From Neospora caninum Liverpool (lineage: Eukaryota; Apicomplexa; Conoidasida; Eucoccidiorida; Sarcocystidae): 64,000 nucleotides of DNA. Shown here piece by piece: positions 12,101-23,019 of the stretch. Under the pieces are notes generated by a model. That model searched no databases. It had not been told where the DNA came from and worked only from the letters and a program-made list of their open reading frames with translations. Position 1 is the first letter of the stretch. Each line of letters starts with the position of its first letter. The DNA lies in the NCBI RefSeq assembly GCF_000208865.1, contig NC_018396.1:3343101-3407100 (forward strand). The letters are read 5' to 3'. A program made the position numbers and the translations under genes.

Positions 12101-14368
12101 CTCGTCTCCCTCGAGACTCGCGGGAGCTTCCACGGGCGCCTCTTCGCATGGAGAACATGAAAAACGCGAGCCTGCGGCGTCACTCCCTGGCGGCAGAAAG
12201 ATTCCCGCAGGCCGACCCGCGCGTGGAGAAACGAGGTCAGCCCGGTCGCTGTTGGCGGTATGCACCACTGGATACACCGGAAGCAACGCCTGAGATAGGC
12301 ACTCGCCTTCTCTGTGGCGTCCTCTCCTCAAAGTCGAGAGATTGAGGGGGAAGGCAGGCGTGGGCAGGGACACGGACGAAGAGGGAAAAGACCGAGAAGA
12401 CGGAGGGTCTGTCAAGATGTCGGACGTTGGAGGAAGCGGAAGAACCGTGAGAGACTCGGCCTCGCCCGACGGCGGGCTTCCATGTCGCGCTTCAGCCGAT
12501 GGCGGGACGTGGCCCGCAGCCTCAGGTGTGTTTCTCACGAAAGAGTAGCGGATGCACACATCGCCTAGCGCAGAAAGAAGAGTGCCTACGAGGCTCACGA
12601 GTATACCCACCACGAAGCAGAGAGTAGGAGGTAGACTCCAGTCCTCCGATTCGCCGGACAAAGCTGTCGAGAAAGCAGGAACAGACGACGGCACAGAGGA
12701 AGAAGACGATTCAGGGAGATGCGACAGCCTTTGAGGAGACAGAGACCCGCCAGTCTCGGGAAAAGCGTCCGACCGAGGATTCGCCAACGTCGGTGTTCCT
12801 GCTTCAACTGCCGCGCTGTCCCCTACTTCTGGGACGCCGCCAACTTCTTCACGGGTGGCAGGGACGACGACATCGCCCCGCCGACGCTCGCGAGACCCCA
12901 CAAGAGCGGGAGACGAAGAAGTGAGGCGCGCAGAAGACGAGGGAGAGACAGGGGACGAGTCGAGAGATGGAGAAGACGAGGGAGAGACAGGGGACGAGTC
13001 GAGAGATGGAGCAGACGGGGGAGAGACAGGGGACGAGTCGAGAGATGGAGCAGACGGGGGAGAGACAGGGGACGAGTCGAGAGATGGAGCAGACGGGGGA
13101 GAGACAGGGGACGAGTCGAGAGATGGAGCAGACGGGGGAGAGACAGGGGACGAGTCGAGAGATGGAGAAGACGGGGGAGAGACAGGAGACGAGTCGAGAG
13201 TTGGAGAAGAGAACCCAGTAGGAAGGAACTGAATCGGCCCTTCAGAGGAGCGCCGCGACCCTCCGCTCTCTTCGTTAGATTTCTGTCTCGCGCTAGGCCC
13301 CCGGCCTGCTTCACTCGACGAACCGTACGAGAGGAGGGACGACGTTGTTTCGTTTCTCTCCCCTGCACGTGTCGATGCCCCTCGAGGATGACGAAGCGGC
13401 CAAGAGTGAGGAACGTTGGCCAGCCGCTGCATTTCTGAAGCAGGCCAGCTTGTTGCAGGTCTGGAATTCTTTGGGGTCCAGGCCGACGCCGTCTTCGGGA
13501 TCTGTTCCGCAGGCGCAGGGAGACTGGAAGTTGCTGTCGTCACCAGAGCATCCTCCCTCTCCAGTTCGTTCTCCTGGCCCTTTTCTCTCGTTCTCGTCTC
13601 GGCCCCTTCCAGCGTCTCCTTCCCCGCTCCGCCGTTCGGTCGCGCGTACCATCTCGACCCGTCGGGAGGGACCGGAAACGCGTCCGAATCCGTTTTTCGC
13701 CACACCGTTGCAGTTCCCACTTTTTCGAGAACGGAGTCGTCTTCCGGCCGTTCGTCTGCGTCCTCTGCCTTGTGCTCGAGAAGCTGCTCAAACTTCTTTT
13801 CCTTGATCACGCCTCTCTGCCTCGTCGCCTTGGCCGATTCTGTCTCGGCAGCCGCTCCGCCACCTTTCGCTGCCGAAACACCCGGGAGACTGCTCTCTGT
13901 AGCTCCGTTCCCACTGAAGAAACCCACCTTCTCATTCTCTCTCGAGAAGGCCCCATTCGACGGCTGTGTACTTCCCTCCTTTTCCACAAAAAGTGAAGAC
14001 AGAAAGTTGTCGCCGGACGCTGGCCCTCGAGGCGCCTCGTGCGCTGCCAAGCCGGCGAGGGAAGCCGTCAGGCTTTGTAGAGGAGGAGGAAGAAACGCGA
14101 GGAGGAAGACGAGGGAAACAGAGCGCCGACGAACAGCGGTTCGCGTCCCCAGAAAGGAGAGAAGCGAAGACGATTGGGTGCGCGATGAGAACGAACGCAC
14201 AGACGATGCAGGCAAAGAATGACAGGGAGAGGCAGAAGAGAACAAAGTGAGAGGCGCCTTCCTTTGCTGGACTTGGCAAGCCAAAGTACAGATCCCTGAA
14301 AGGCAGGATTCCTCGAAACCTCCTCGCCCCGCGCAGGCAGGGGCGCGAGCCCGCATCTGGTGTCTCAT
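9117..14368 (-). CDS. Multi-pass transporter, DMT superfamily (NIPA/EamA-like), 1,367 aa
   Basis: Three minus-strand exons, 14368-11890, 11522-10878 and 10096-9117, have matching phases (1 and 1) and encode 1,367 residues. Membrane segments occur in the order expected for a ten-helix DMT protein: CFVVGILVSLVGTLLSALG near residue 580; a paired segment near 790-825 with VSPLLSIVSLSLLPANITGFGALQI and an acidic LDEVVDKI turn (compare 'PLGALSVLVSAILxxxFLxE' of NIPA magnesium transporters); then GGVFVVTGLVTITV, a hydrophobic stretch before KRPW, and, in the last exon, four more including a VIIFDEPPANPLG turn. Long disordered inserts (residues 1-570, about 890-1030, and the tail) make it several times longer than bacterial relatives. 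Residues about 387-477 are a 13-residue repeat. Mg2+ or small-solute transport is inferred from the fold; substrate and membrane are unknown. The start at 14368 is the first in-frame Met and follows a GA-rich (minus: CT-rich) leader. Confidence 0.75.
12936..13209 (-). repeat. 39-bp coding minisatellite (about 7 copies)
   Basis: About seven tandem 39-bp units lie inside exon 1 of the transporter gene, encoding a 13-residue SLDSSPVSPPSAP-type unit. The inner copies are almost identical and the outer ones carry Ser/Pro substitutions, the usual pattern of an array growing from its centre. The frame is kept because 39 is a multiple of three. Confidence 0.95.
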
Positions 14369-16087
14369 TCGCGGCAGTTGCTCCCAGACATACGCGAGAC
14401 GACGGTCGACGGCTGGGGAGAAAAGGGTGAATCGAGGCAGTCGTGCTCGTTACCATGTGCATATTGCACGAGCAGAACGCGGCGAGAGCACAAACCGAGC
14501 GGCCCCAAGCCAGGCAGGCGCAGAACGAAGGCGCAAAAGGCGGAAAAGAGGAATCGGAGAAGACGGGTGAAAGGCCGGCACATCCGGGCTTCGCATCTAG
14601 ATGCTCACCCGTACACGGATTTTAGGTACATTTGTGTAGGGAAATTCATGCATAGCTAGGTATTTGCGAACGTGTTTGCGACCGGACAATACGAACGGTT
14701 TCCGCTCTTTTGGACGCTTCTCCAAAACCCGTGTGGCTGCGGCCCGAGAAAGGCTGCGCCTGCCGCACTGACGTGGAAAACGGTGGGATTCCTTGGCACG
14801 TGTCCGTGCGGCGGAAAAGCGTTGGCTCTGCTTCCCGTGTTTTCCCCAAGTGAGACCGACAACCGGCGAAAGGGGTACTGCCTCTCCAGTGCTTAATCCA
14901 GAAACCGCCGAGACAGAACGGCCGCCTCATCGCGACTTGCAGAAAATATCCACGCCTGGCACAGATTTCTCCGCAGAAGACACTCTTGGTGAAGAGACGT
15001 GACGATTCGAAAAGAAGTGCCGAAGAACGGCGGGACAAAAAAGCCAGTTGTCCTGCTGAATCAAATTCAATTCCGTTCGCCGCTAGACAACCGCCTCTCT
15101 CGAGCGCTGCGCGTGTGGTAAGGGGTTGAGCGCTCGTTCACGCGATTTTGGTCGGCATCAAAAACGTGCGTTTCCAAGGAAGCATGCGCTAGCTCTTTTT
15201 TGCATAGAGGAAAACCTTGAAAAAAACCTCGAGACAAGGACAAACGCGGCCCGTTTCTCGCAATCTTCTTCAAGGCGCCGCGAACCTAGCGGCTGGCGAC
15301 CGACAGCAGGCGCGAGACTCGGCCGTGTGTGTACATGCTCAACCACCGGAAGGTTTTCCTTGCTTGTTTACCATGTCTTTGCAAGGTAAGAAGAGTGCGA
15401 ACACAAGACGGTAGGGGAAAGAGGAACTGGAGAACCCTGAGAGAGTCGCCTGTGCTGGTGGAAAACGGAAACTTTCGCCGCGTAGTCAACAGCATGAATT
15501 CCCCTGCTCGAGACACAACAACCAACCGCTGGCGCTCTGTCTGTCGAGATGTTCGCGTCGCCTGCCGAATCCCTTTGCTCTCGAATCCTGCCCGTTCTGC
15601 TCGCAAATCGCCAAAATCGCCACAAGCAGTCAAATCCCTGCACTTGCCGTTAAAACGCCCTCCGTTCCTGGCGGGAAACCCCGAGATTTAGGGGGAGAGA
15701 CCGCGGGCCTTGCCATCTAACGGCGTAATGGATCCTCGCAGGTTCACAAGCGACAAAAATTGGCGTGCGGGCAATTCAGAACGGTTCTGCCTTCGGTTTG
15801 AGGTTTTTCGCCCTCCATTTAGCGCTCTTGACGGGCTGTTCGCAAACGCTCGCAGTTCGAAAAGGAGCATTCTTTGGCGAGCTCACGGCAGAGACATTCG
15901 GTTGCCAAAACTTGCCCCGAGAGCCACCCCCGAAAAGTTGGCCTTTTCGTCCAGAGGAAACTCGAGACCGCTGTCGAGCAGCGTCCACCGATTCCACGCG
16001 GACGACGCTTTTCGCCTGGCGCAGGAGACAGGAGGCCACAGCCTCGAAATGAACGTTTCTCTGAATAACAACGTCCCGTGAGCACAC
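14369..16087. other. Leader of the transporter gene and spacer
   Basis: Bases 14369 to about 14650 are purine-rich on the plus strand, that is, pyrimidine-rich on the coding strand of the transporter gene, as seen before other starts in this window. The rest has only chance frames; later exons of the minus-strand candidate starting at 16275 may lie here, but none could be joined. Confidence 0.35.
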
Positions 16088-16275
16088 CTGCCTTGCCTGT
16101 AGATATCCAACAAAGCACTACAAAGAGCAAAGGCCGCATAACCACACGCGTATTTGCGCCAGGGCCTGTGTCCACTCCTCATAGCTGCGGCCGTACCACT
16201 CTTCCTCCCAGCAACTTTCCCTTTTCTTCGCTTGCTGGTCTTCGGTTGAGTTAATCCGGTTACTTCGTGGTTCAT
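16088..16275 (-). CDS. Candidate first exon of a small basic membrane protein
   Basis: A Met at 16275 sits in an A-rich context (aaaaaATGAAC) and opens a frame with a strongly basic N-terminus (KTSKRRKGKVAGRK), then a hydrophobic segment ending near residue 60 (YACGYAAFALCSALLDIY). Two possible donors follow: CAG|GCAAGG at 16097 (a GC-AG type site) and GGCAG|GTGTGC at 16088. The size and shape suggest a small single-pass membrane or mitochondrial protein. The downstream exon was not found, so this is only a candidate. Confidence 0.35.
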
Positions 16276-16639
16276 TTTTTCACCGCGCGACAAGGCTGCG
16301 GCTGTCCTCCAACCGAAGCGTGATGTCGCTCCGTGGCCGATGATTTGTTCGCGGGAGGCAAGTTGCAGGCCCAGGGAAGAACGCCCTCCCAAGAGATCTG
16401 TTCTTGAGAGCACGGCCTCTGTTCCACCGATATTTTTCCTCGACTCTCTTGCCTCCATTGGTAGACACATATGTTTTCGCCGTCTCTGCACGGGACGAAG
16501 CTGCATGTAGATGTGCGCAAGATCCGACAAGAGCCACGGAAGATGCAAACTGGAAACGATGCACGGCCAACACACACAAAGGACGTATGTCTGCGCATGT
16601 GCTTGTGTGTATAAATCTATCTAGGGCGTGGTAGTGTGT

Positions 16640-16980
16640 GTCCCGTGATTCCGGCTCCTCCCGTTGAAATTGCATTTGCAGGGACGTCGGACGCGCGCCG
16701 TTTTCTCCCGCTCCCTCGCGCGTTTCCTTTGAAAGTTGTACACACTCCGCCCGGTTGGAACCGGTTTCCTCGCTCTCTGCCGCTGAGGTATTTCTTTCCG
16801 ATTTATCGCGCGTTTGCCCCATCGAGGGAACTCTGCCAAAGTGGAGAGAGCGCAGCGCAGTAACGCCCTTCCCTACTAGGCACAAAACCGAGCTCCGCCT
16901 TCGGCGGCGGTCTTCCCATTTCTTGCACGTTTGTGCTTCGCGGTCAGTTTCGCCTCTATTTTTCTGCTCCCTTTTCCGCT
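16640..16980 (+). promoter_or_regulatory. Pyrimidine-rich leader / possible divergent promoter
   Basis: The plus strand is rich in C and T here, with runs such as ttttctcccgctccctc, like the stretches before the starts at 19031 and 24520. It separates the minus candidate starting at 16275 from the plus candidate starting at 16981, so a shared promoter is possible. Confidence 0.3.
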
Positions 16981-17379
16981 ATGGGCGCTTGCGGGGCTTC
17001 TTCCCCTCCCTTGCCGGAGTCTTCTTCCCCCGCCTCGTCCGATTCTTCCTGCTCTCCTCGCTGTTTCCCACCCTGTGTCTCTTCTCTGTCTCTCGCTTCT
17101 TCGCCTTCCCGCCCCACGTCCACTGGCTGCTGTGGAAAAGGGGACACTCTTCTCAGGCGAACTCAGGGCCGTTTTCGGCATTCTAGGGCGCTCTGCGCAC
17201 CGTTGTCCCTCCTCCTCTTCGGCATCTCCCTCTGTGTTGGGAGGAGCGCGGCACACCAGGCGGGGAAAGATGGGTCGTACTCCCACGTCAAAACATCGCG
17301 AGAGAGACACGCCGATTTGAAAATGCATGCAGCCAACGGTGAGGGTCGCCGGACAAAGAGAAACACCGCCTTCGTTTAA
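16981..17379 (+). CDS. Candidate N-acylated small protein (MGAC start)
   Basis: The frame begins MGACGASS, which fits a dual N-myristoylation (Gly2) and palmitoylation (Cys4) signal, then a Ser/Pro/Cys-rich stretch and one hydrophobic segment (LCAPLSLLLFGISLCVG) near residues 77-93. It ends in TAA after 132 residues. A strong donor (AACG|GTGAGG) at 17339 means the gene may instead splice to an unseen exon. The start follows a pyrimidine-rich leader. Composition before residue 70 resembles translated leader, so a chance frame is possible. Confidence 0.35.
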   Translation: MGACGASSPPLPESSSPASSDSSCSPRCFPPCVSSLSLASSPSRPTSTGCCGKGDTLLRRTQGRFRHSRALCAPLSLLLFGISLCVGRSAAHQAGKDGSYSHVKTSRERHADLKMHAANGEGRRTKRNTAFV

Positions 17380-19030
17380 TTCACGTAGACGCATCTCTCC
17401 AGCTCCCCTCTAGATATTCCGCATGAGCGTACGCCTATACGTGTGCGTACGTAAAGAGGCGTTCGGAGAGACCCAAACCAGTACATCCAATCGTGCATCT
17501 GAATTTGCATTCATATATGAGCGCCAGTATGTGCATATCTGTATATATATACATGTATATATAATCTTGTGTGCATGTATGCATATGTTTATTTGCATGG
17601 AGAGGTGGTAGCAGCAGTGGTGTTCATTCTGCGTTCACGTGTTTTTAGACAGTCTCCGAGAAATCAAGGGCGCACAAGTTCGTTTGTGAAAGAGCATTGC
17701 TGCTCCTATACGCTCCATATGATCTGTCTCCTTTAGGCGCTTCTTTTCGTATTTGTACACATGTGCACGTTTCTATGGGGACTGCGTATACCGGCATGTG
17801 TACGTGCCGCCCGGAGAGTGTACACAGTGTCTCGTCGGTTGAGAAAGAGGAGACAGCTACACAAATATATACATATACATGAGTATATATATAGGCACAT
17901 GCATGTGTGTGTACACATATTTTCTGATATATGTGGTTTCAAAAGCATAGTGGATCTGCACTTGTGGTTCCCCTGAGACTGTTCTTGCCTCTTTTATTGC
18001 TGTGTGCGCGAAGAATGTGTTCTTCGTTGGCGAATCAGACATGTCCTTTCGCTATGGATCCGTTGCATGCAGAGGGTTTGCCGTATTCGATTTGTTTCAG
18101 GCGACTGTCTCCCTTCACTGGGGTTTCTCCCGGACGTCCCGCGCGATCGCCGGGACGACGTTTTCCTGGCCTGCAACGAGCACGAAAGCAACAGTGAGCG
18201 ACTTTGCCGGCCAATCCGGAAAAAAAATCAACGGCGCAAAAACGAAGATGCAGAAACGAAGAAGCACGGAGACTAAGCTGGGGAGACGAAAGGAAGAAGA
18301 GCGGTCGAGGCTGCGAGAGTTGCCAGTAGCTCAAGAGAACCGGATTCGTAGAGAGAAGAGATCGTACATATCAGGGGACGAGAGGAGTCTCTTTGTCAGC
18401 GGGGCATCCAAGAGAAGGAGTCGTGGAAAGCCGGCGAGGGCCTTTGTGTTTTCGACGGAACGAAAAGTGACACAAACAAGGAGACAGGGACACAGCAGAT
18501 GGAGGCAGAGCAGATGTATCGAGAGGGAAATCTCCGGTTTTCGCGTCCCGTGGAAGCGTTTGGTCATTTTTCGGTTTCTTCTTGACTCTGTTTTTGCCGT
18601 CTTGCCCACCTCTCTCGGCGCGTGCTTTTCTCTCCTCTTTTCTCGGCGTGTGCCCAACGTCTCGTTTGCTCTCCGCATTTCCGTTTACCACTTCTGATGC
18701 GCCTTGCGCGTCTCGCGTCCGTCCGCTCGTGGGGGCTCGATCTCTCGATGTCTCATTTATGGCCTCGTTTTTCCCGCCTGTTTCTTCAGCGTGTTGCCAG
18801 CGAAGAGACACGGAGTCTATCCTGCGCCGACTCGTGTTCTATTTCACGGCCGAAGTCGTCAAATCCGACGTTTCCTTCCCGCCGAAAAATTGCCCAGTCC
18901 GTCAGGCTTTCCCTCGCTCTCAAAATTTAGAGAAGCAGACCCGACTCGCCACAACCGAGGTTCCGTTCTCGCATTTTGATGAAGATACGCGTTCTTCCCG
19001 TTTTGTGCGTTTCCTGGCCCTCCCCTCTCC
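17380..19030. other. Spacer with AT-rich tract and leader of the next gene
   Basis: Bases 17400-17960 are AT-rich with repeated TATA/CATG words and near-TGCATG motifs; TGCATGC-type words are known promoter elements in Toxoplasma. From about 18560 the plus strand becomes strongly pyrimidine-rich, forming the presumed leader of the gene at 19031. The long frames on both strands here look like by-products of that bias. Confidence 0.4.
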
Positions 19031-21422
19031 ATGGCTCTGTCGCGAGGCGCCTTGCGCTCTGCGTCCAGTCCCCAGCGAGCAGTGCTTGTCGCGTTTCTCT
19101 CCTTCGCGTCGCTCCTGTCAACAGCCCTGGCTACCGACTTGGCAACCGCATGCGCAAGCTCTTCTTGTGTGTCTTCTCGCCGCCCTGACTCCTGCCTCCG
19201 TGCCTTTTTTGTTTTCGCCAGGCTTTCACTTCCGCGGCGTTGTGTGCCAAGTGCGACGCCCGGGTCGGACTCGGAACCATGACTCGAAAAAACACGCCTC
19301 TTCTCTGCCGCTCCTTCTGCGAACAATGGTAGGCAATGACTCGTTCTCTCGGTTTCTCTGTCTCCCGGCTCGTTTCGTTCGGCTGGTCCCGTGAGTCTGC
19401 CTTTTCCTGGCTCCACATTGTAGCCGTCTCCTGTTTTCGGTTTCTCCCTTGCCTCTCCTCTTGCTGCGTGTGATCTTTCTGTTTTGCCTCGCCCTTCCCT
19501 GGGCGGTAGTTTCTCGCGTTCAATCTCCAAAATTCGTCTCTGTCGATCACGGGACACCTGTAGCCGTCGGTACTTGCCGACGAGCGGCACGTTTCGCTCC
19601 CCCGCTTTCGTCGCTCTCTTCCCTGCGTAAGAGTCTATCCGTAAAATCTCTGTTGCTATGCGTGCGTCTATCTGCATGTGCAATTCGTCTCTCTCTGCGT
19701 TTCGTCGATCTGTGCATCGACACGTGCCATTTTCTCACTTTTTCTGTCTCCGACAGCGAGATGTTCTCTTTTCGCCGTGTCTCTGCATGCGTATGTCTGG
19801 GTCCCGTTGATTGCCTTTCTCGTTTTGATCGTCGCCCCAGCTTCGATTTCGGTTGCGTTTTCGCGAAGGTACAAAGCGTGTGAAAACGACTACTTCGCGC
19901 CCGCGCCTTCCGGAAGCCCTCTAGCGCTTACCTTTTGCTCCCCTGACTCAGTGATTTGCTCGCCTCTCCGCGACGGTAAGCCATTCTGTCGCGTCGATTT
20001 GCTGCGAAAAAAAGGACGGGAGACGCAGCTCTGCCGTCCCGGTTTTTTGCATCGGCCTCGCAAGTCCTGGAAAATGCCTCTGTTAGCAGCTTCGGATCCG
20101 TGCCTCGCAGGTGGTCACCTCCTTGAGATCCACTCTGCTGGCACACTGGGGGAGGTATTTTTATTAAACTTAGCTACTCAGCAAAGTACTTACGCTAAAA
20201 TAACTGAACTACCATAGGTTGAATTTCCTCGGTCCTCTCGTACTAACGGAAATACTTTAGATTAAAGTCTTGCGTTTACATCGCATACACGGCCCGAACT
20301 GGGTGTCTTTCCCACTGTGTGTAAAACGCATTTGGTTGTTCGCAGAAACGTGTGGCCTTCGCGGGGCGGCAGACCTCACGGCTGCTTTGTTGTCACTCAG
20401 GATCTTTTTGTTTATGAAAGGTTTAAATTCCAATGTTGATTTGTCTCTGTCCCGTCCTTAGTGGCTGCTGACGGCGCCGCTTTGTGCACCAAACTGGGAT
20501 TTGAGGTGGCTGGGTTCCCCACCGAAGGCGACGGAGAAGAACGCGATGAAGAGGAAGACGCAACTCAGTGCTACGACGGTGAGAGGCATCTGAGCTGCGG
20601 CGAGAAACAGAGTCCAGGAAGAAGCGTTTCCGCTCTTTGTCGTCTATCCCCCTGTCGGCCGTTGCTTCGCGGCTGTCCTCCGTTCGTCTTCCTTCCGCCT
20701 TGTCTCTCCCGTGATCTCCCCTCGCTCGGTGTGTATCCCGGCAGCGTTTCACCCTCCTTTTGAAATTTGGCGTTCCCAGGTGTCGTCCGCGTGTGTCCCC
20801 TTCTGCAGGTGTCCCCGCGGCGGCGCTGCTTGGTCCCGGCCCGAAACCGGCGCGGTCGGAGGGCGCGTACGGCTCTGGAGGTCGCCCCACGTGGCGAGAG
20901 TTTTTGCGGTGGTTGGAACTGCGTCTGGCGCGCTGCGTCGAGACGCTGTTGCCTCGCCCGGAGTTTTGGCTGTTTCTGTTTCTCTGCTTTTACTTCCTCG
21001 GGAAAGTTCTCGCCGCGCTCAGGAGCCTCGTTGACCGCGCCGCCTTCGCAGGCCGCAACCCGCAGTGGCGCTCGCAGGCCTCCCCTGCCTCCGCGTGGAC
21101 GCCGGACCGAGAAGGCGAGCGAGACGAGGCCCGAGACGAGGCCCGAGACGAGTCCGGCGGCGTCGGTTGGCCCCGCCGGCTCTCGGGTGCAAAGGAGACG
21201 GTCCCCACGTTGTTTCTGCCGCGCGAGGGCGGGAACCAGACCGAGGCATCCAGGAGAGCCTGCGAGGCCGCGGAGGCGCGGCGCGCGCACCAGATTGGGG
21301 CTCCGGGCGCATGCAGAGTGCGAAGCGGCTTCCGGAAGCCGTCGTCGCTTTTCGGAACAAGCGACGATGAAGAAGAAGTCATGAGCCCAGAAGCCGTCCG
21401 AGAAATGGTGGGCGGACGCTAG
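19031..21422 (+). CDS. Single-pass membrane protein with signal peptide and short Cys-containing ectodomain
   Basis: The Met at 19031 begins a signal peptide (core VLVAFLSFASLLSTALA). The last three exons are well supported: one ending at 19975 (acceptor at 19841 or 19757), 20462-20578, and 20809-21422, with phases 1 and 1 agreeing. The ectodomain has five spaced cysteines (KAC, TFC, VIC, ALC, TQC) and an acidic EEDAT stretch. A transmembrane segment FWLFLFLCFYFLGKVLAAL lies in the last exon, followed by a charged tail with a duplicated RDEA unit. If the acceptor at 19757 is used, a further hydrophobic stretch (VPLIAFLVLIVAPAS) is included. The donor of the first exon is unclear (about 19165 or 19250). 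The topology fits a type I protein of the secretory or surface system. Family unknown. The intron 19976-20461 holds a mitochondrial rRNA fragment. Confidence 0.6.
20150..20280 (-). pseudogene. Nuclear copy of a mitochondrial large-subunit rRNA fragment (NUMT)
   Basis: Read on the minus strand, bases 20244-20231 give AGTACGAGAGGACC, the universally conserved sarcin-ricin loop of large-subunit rRNA. It is flanked by AT-rich sequence including a TTCAGTTATTTTAG stretch, quite unlike the GC-rich surroundings. Coccidian mitochondrial rRNA genes are fragmented, and Toxoplasma nuclear DNA carries many such insertions. It lies antisense inside an intron of the membrane-protein gene. The exact ends are estimated from the composition change. 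Confidence 0.8.
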
Positions 21423-22251
21423 GCGATCCGTCCGGAGAGAGGGAGGCGTTTTCTGGAAAGAGTGGACATCCCCACGTCCCGCTTCTTTTGATCTCACAGG
21501 GCGCGCGTGCCATGGGGAGAGAGAGAGAGTTGCAGTCATGGGAACTTTGCACTTGTTTGTCGAAGAGGCGGCTGTGACGCCGAAGGAAATGCGCGGCTGA
21601 GCGGAGACGCGTAACGTTTCTTGTCGGAACAGACCAGGGGAGAAGGTGAGACTCGGCGATGTACTTTGAATTTTCCCCACGGCTTGTGTTTGCAGCGGGA
21701 AGATGGGGACAAGACGGGTGGCTGGCACCCTAAACATCGATGCCGTTTTGTTTCTGCGGGTCAAGGCAAGCAGGAGAACCAAATGCGTTACGCGCCGTTT
21801 ATGAGCAATCAGGAAGGAGAGAAAGAGACAAAAAACAGAAATGCGGGTCTGAAGCGAGGCCTAGCGCAGAAGCAGCGTACCGCGTGCTGCAGTCACCCGG
21901 TTCTTTCTGTCCTCGTTTCGTTGGACTCTGCCGGTCTCAGACGCGTTTCCGAGTCCCATCATTTTGTTTTTCCTTTTGCACCTTCGCGGGGGCGTAGGTT
22001 GTCTCCAGCGGGTCCAACGTTCCTGGTTTTTCCCTCGCGACAGGCCTCGAGCCGCCCCTGTGTTGCCTTTGGATTCTGCCCAGACAAGGCAGAAACGTAA
22101 ATTTTTCGTTAGGTCTGTGGTCCCGCTGGAACCGTCACAAAGGCCCCATTCGGACTGAATCCACACACGCTGACGAAGCTTTTCCGTTCCACGTCTCATG
22201 CACTAAAGCACATGCCGCCTGCGCTCTTTCAGCGCGTTTCCATTCATTTTC

Positions 22252-22253
<2 letters not shown>

Positions 22254-22290
<37 letters not shown>
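22254..22290. repeat. (TA)n microsatellite
   Basis: About 18 TA units, then CATA variants. Confidence 0.95.
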
Positions 22291-22293
<3 letters not shown>

Positions 22294-22742
22294 CATATGC
22301 ATACATAGATTTGCGAACACTCTTTCAAGTGAGCTTTCCACGTAAATCTGTGTCGACGGGGGGAGGGGGGGGGGTCGTGTATGCAGCGAAGCCGTGTTAC
22401 CGGCCTGACACAGGGACGAAGCAAAAGTTGCGAAGGACAAGATAGTGCCTTGCTTGTTTCCTGGAAATCTTGAAGTCAGCGTTCCAGCCTTCTTTCCTGG
22501 GCGAACCCGCTTCATGTTGAAAGAGAGATTGACATGGGGCGAGGGACAAAAGTATTTGTCGGATGGCAGGGCGTGGTTCGTTTCTGGGTCTAGCAAATGC
22601 GCGAGTGCGCAGGTGAACCCACTGACTCAGGGAAGAAAGCGTTTTCTCGAGTCTCGTCAGTTGCTCACAGGAAATTCCAGTTGTGCCGCATATGTCAGTT
22701 ACCTAGTCTTCCCTCGAGGCTTAACGGCCTTTAAGTCCAACA

Positions 22743-22744
<2 letters not shown>

Positions 22745-22782
<38 letters not shown>

Positions 22783-22790
22783 GTATTTAT
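22745..22790. repeat. (TA)n microsatellite
   Basis: About 17 TA units with TTTATG interruptions at the 3' side. Confidence 0.95.
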
Positions 22791-22952
22791 ATATATACCT
22801 TACTAGATGTATACATATTCTTTCCGATGATGTGGAGTATGGTAGCATCTAACGCAACATTAGAACGATTCTTTGTGTTACTTTTATTTTGCATTTGGTC
22901 GGTTGTATGATAGTGGTTTTACATACCTTACATAGATACATATAATATGTAT

Positions 22953-22954
<2 letters not shown>

Positions 22955-23018
<64 letters not shown>
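22955..23018. repeat. Compound (TA)n(GA)n microsatellite
   Basis: A TA run of about 16 units passes directly into about 16 GA units. Confidence 0.95.

Positions 23019-23019
<1 letters not shown>

Noticed and set aside
12719..13438. Plus-strand Arg/Glu repeat proteins in two frames
   Set aside because: They are the antisense reading of the 39-bp coding repeat of the transporter; the sense frame is part of a much longer exon with membrane segments downstream.
18582..19683. Long frames on both strands before and over the start of the membrane-protein gene
   Set aside because: They follow the pyrimidine bias of the leader and lack protein-like patterning apart from the signal peptide at 19031.
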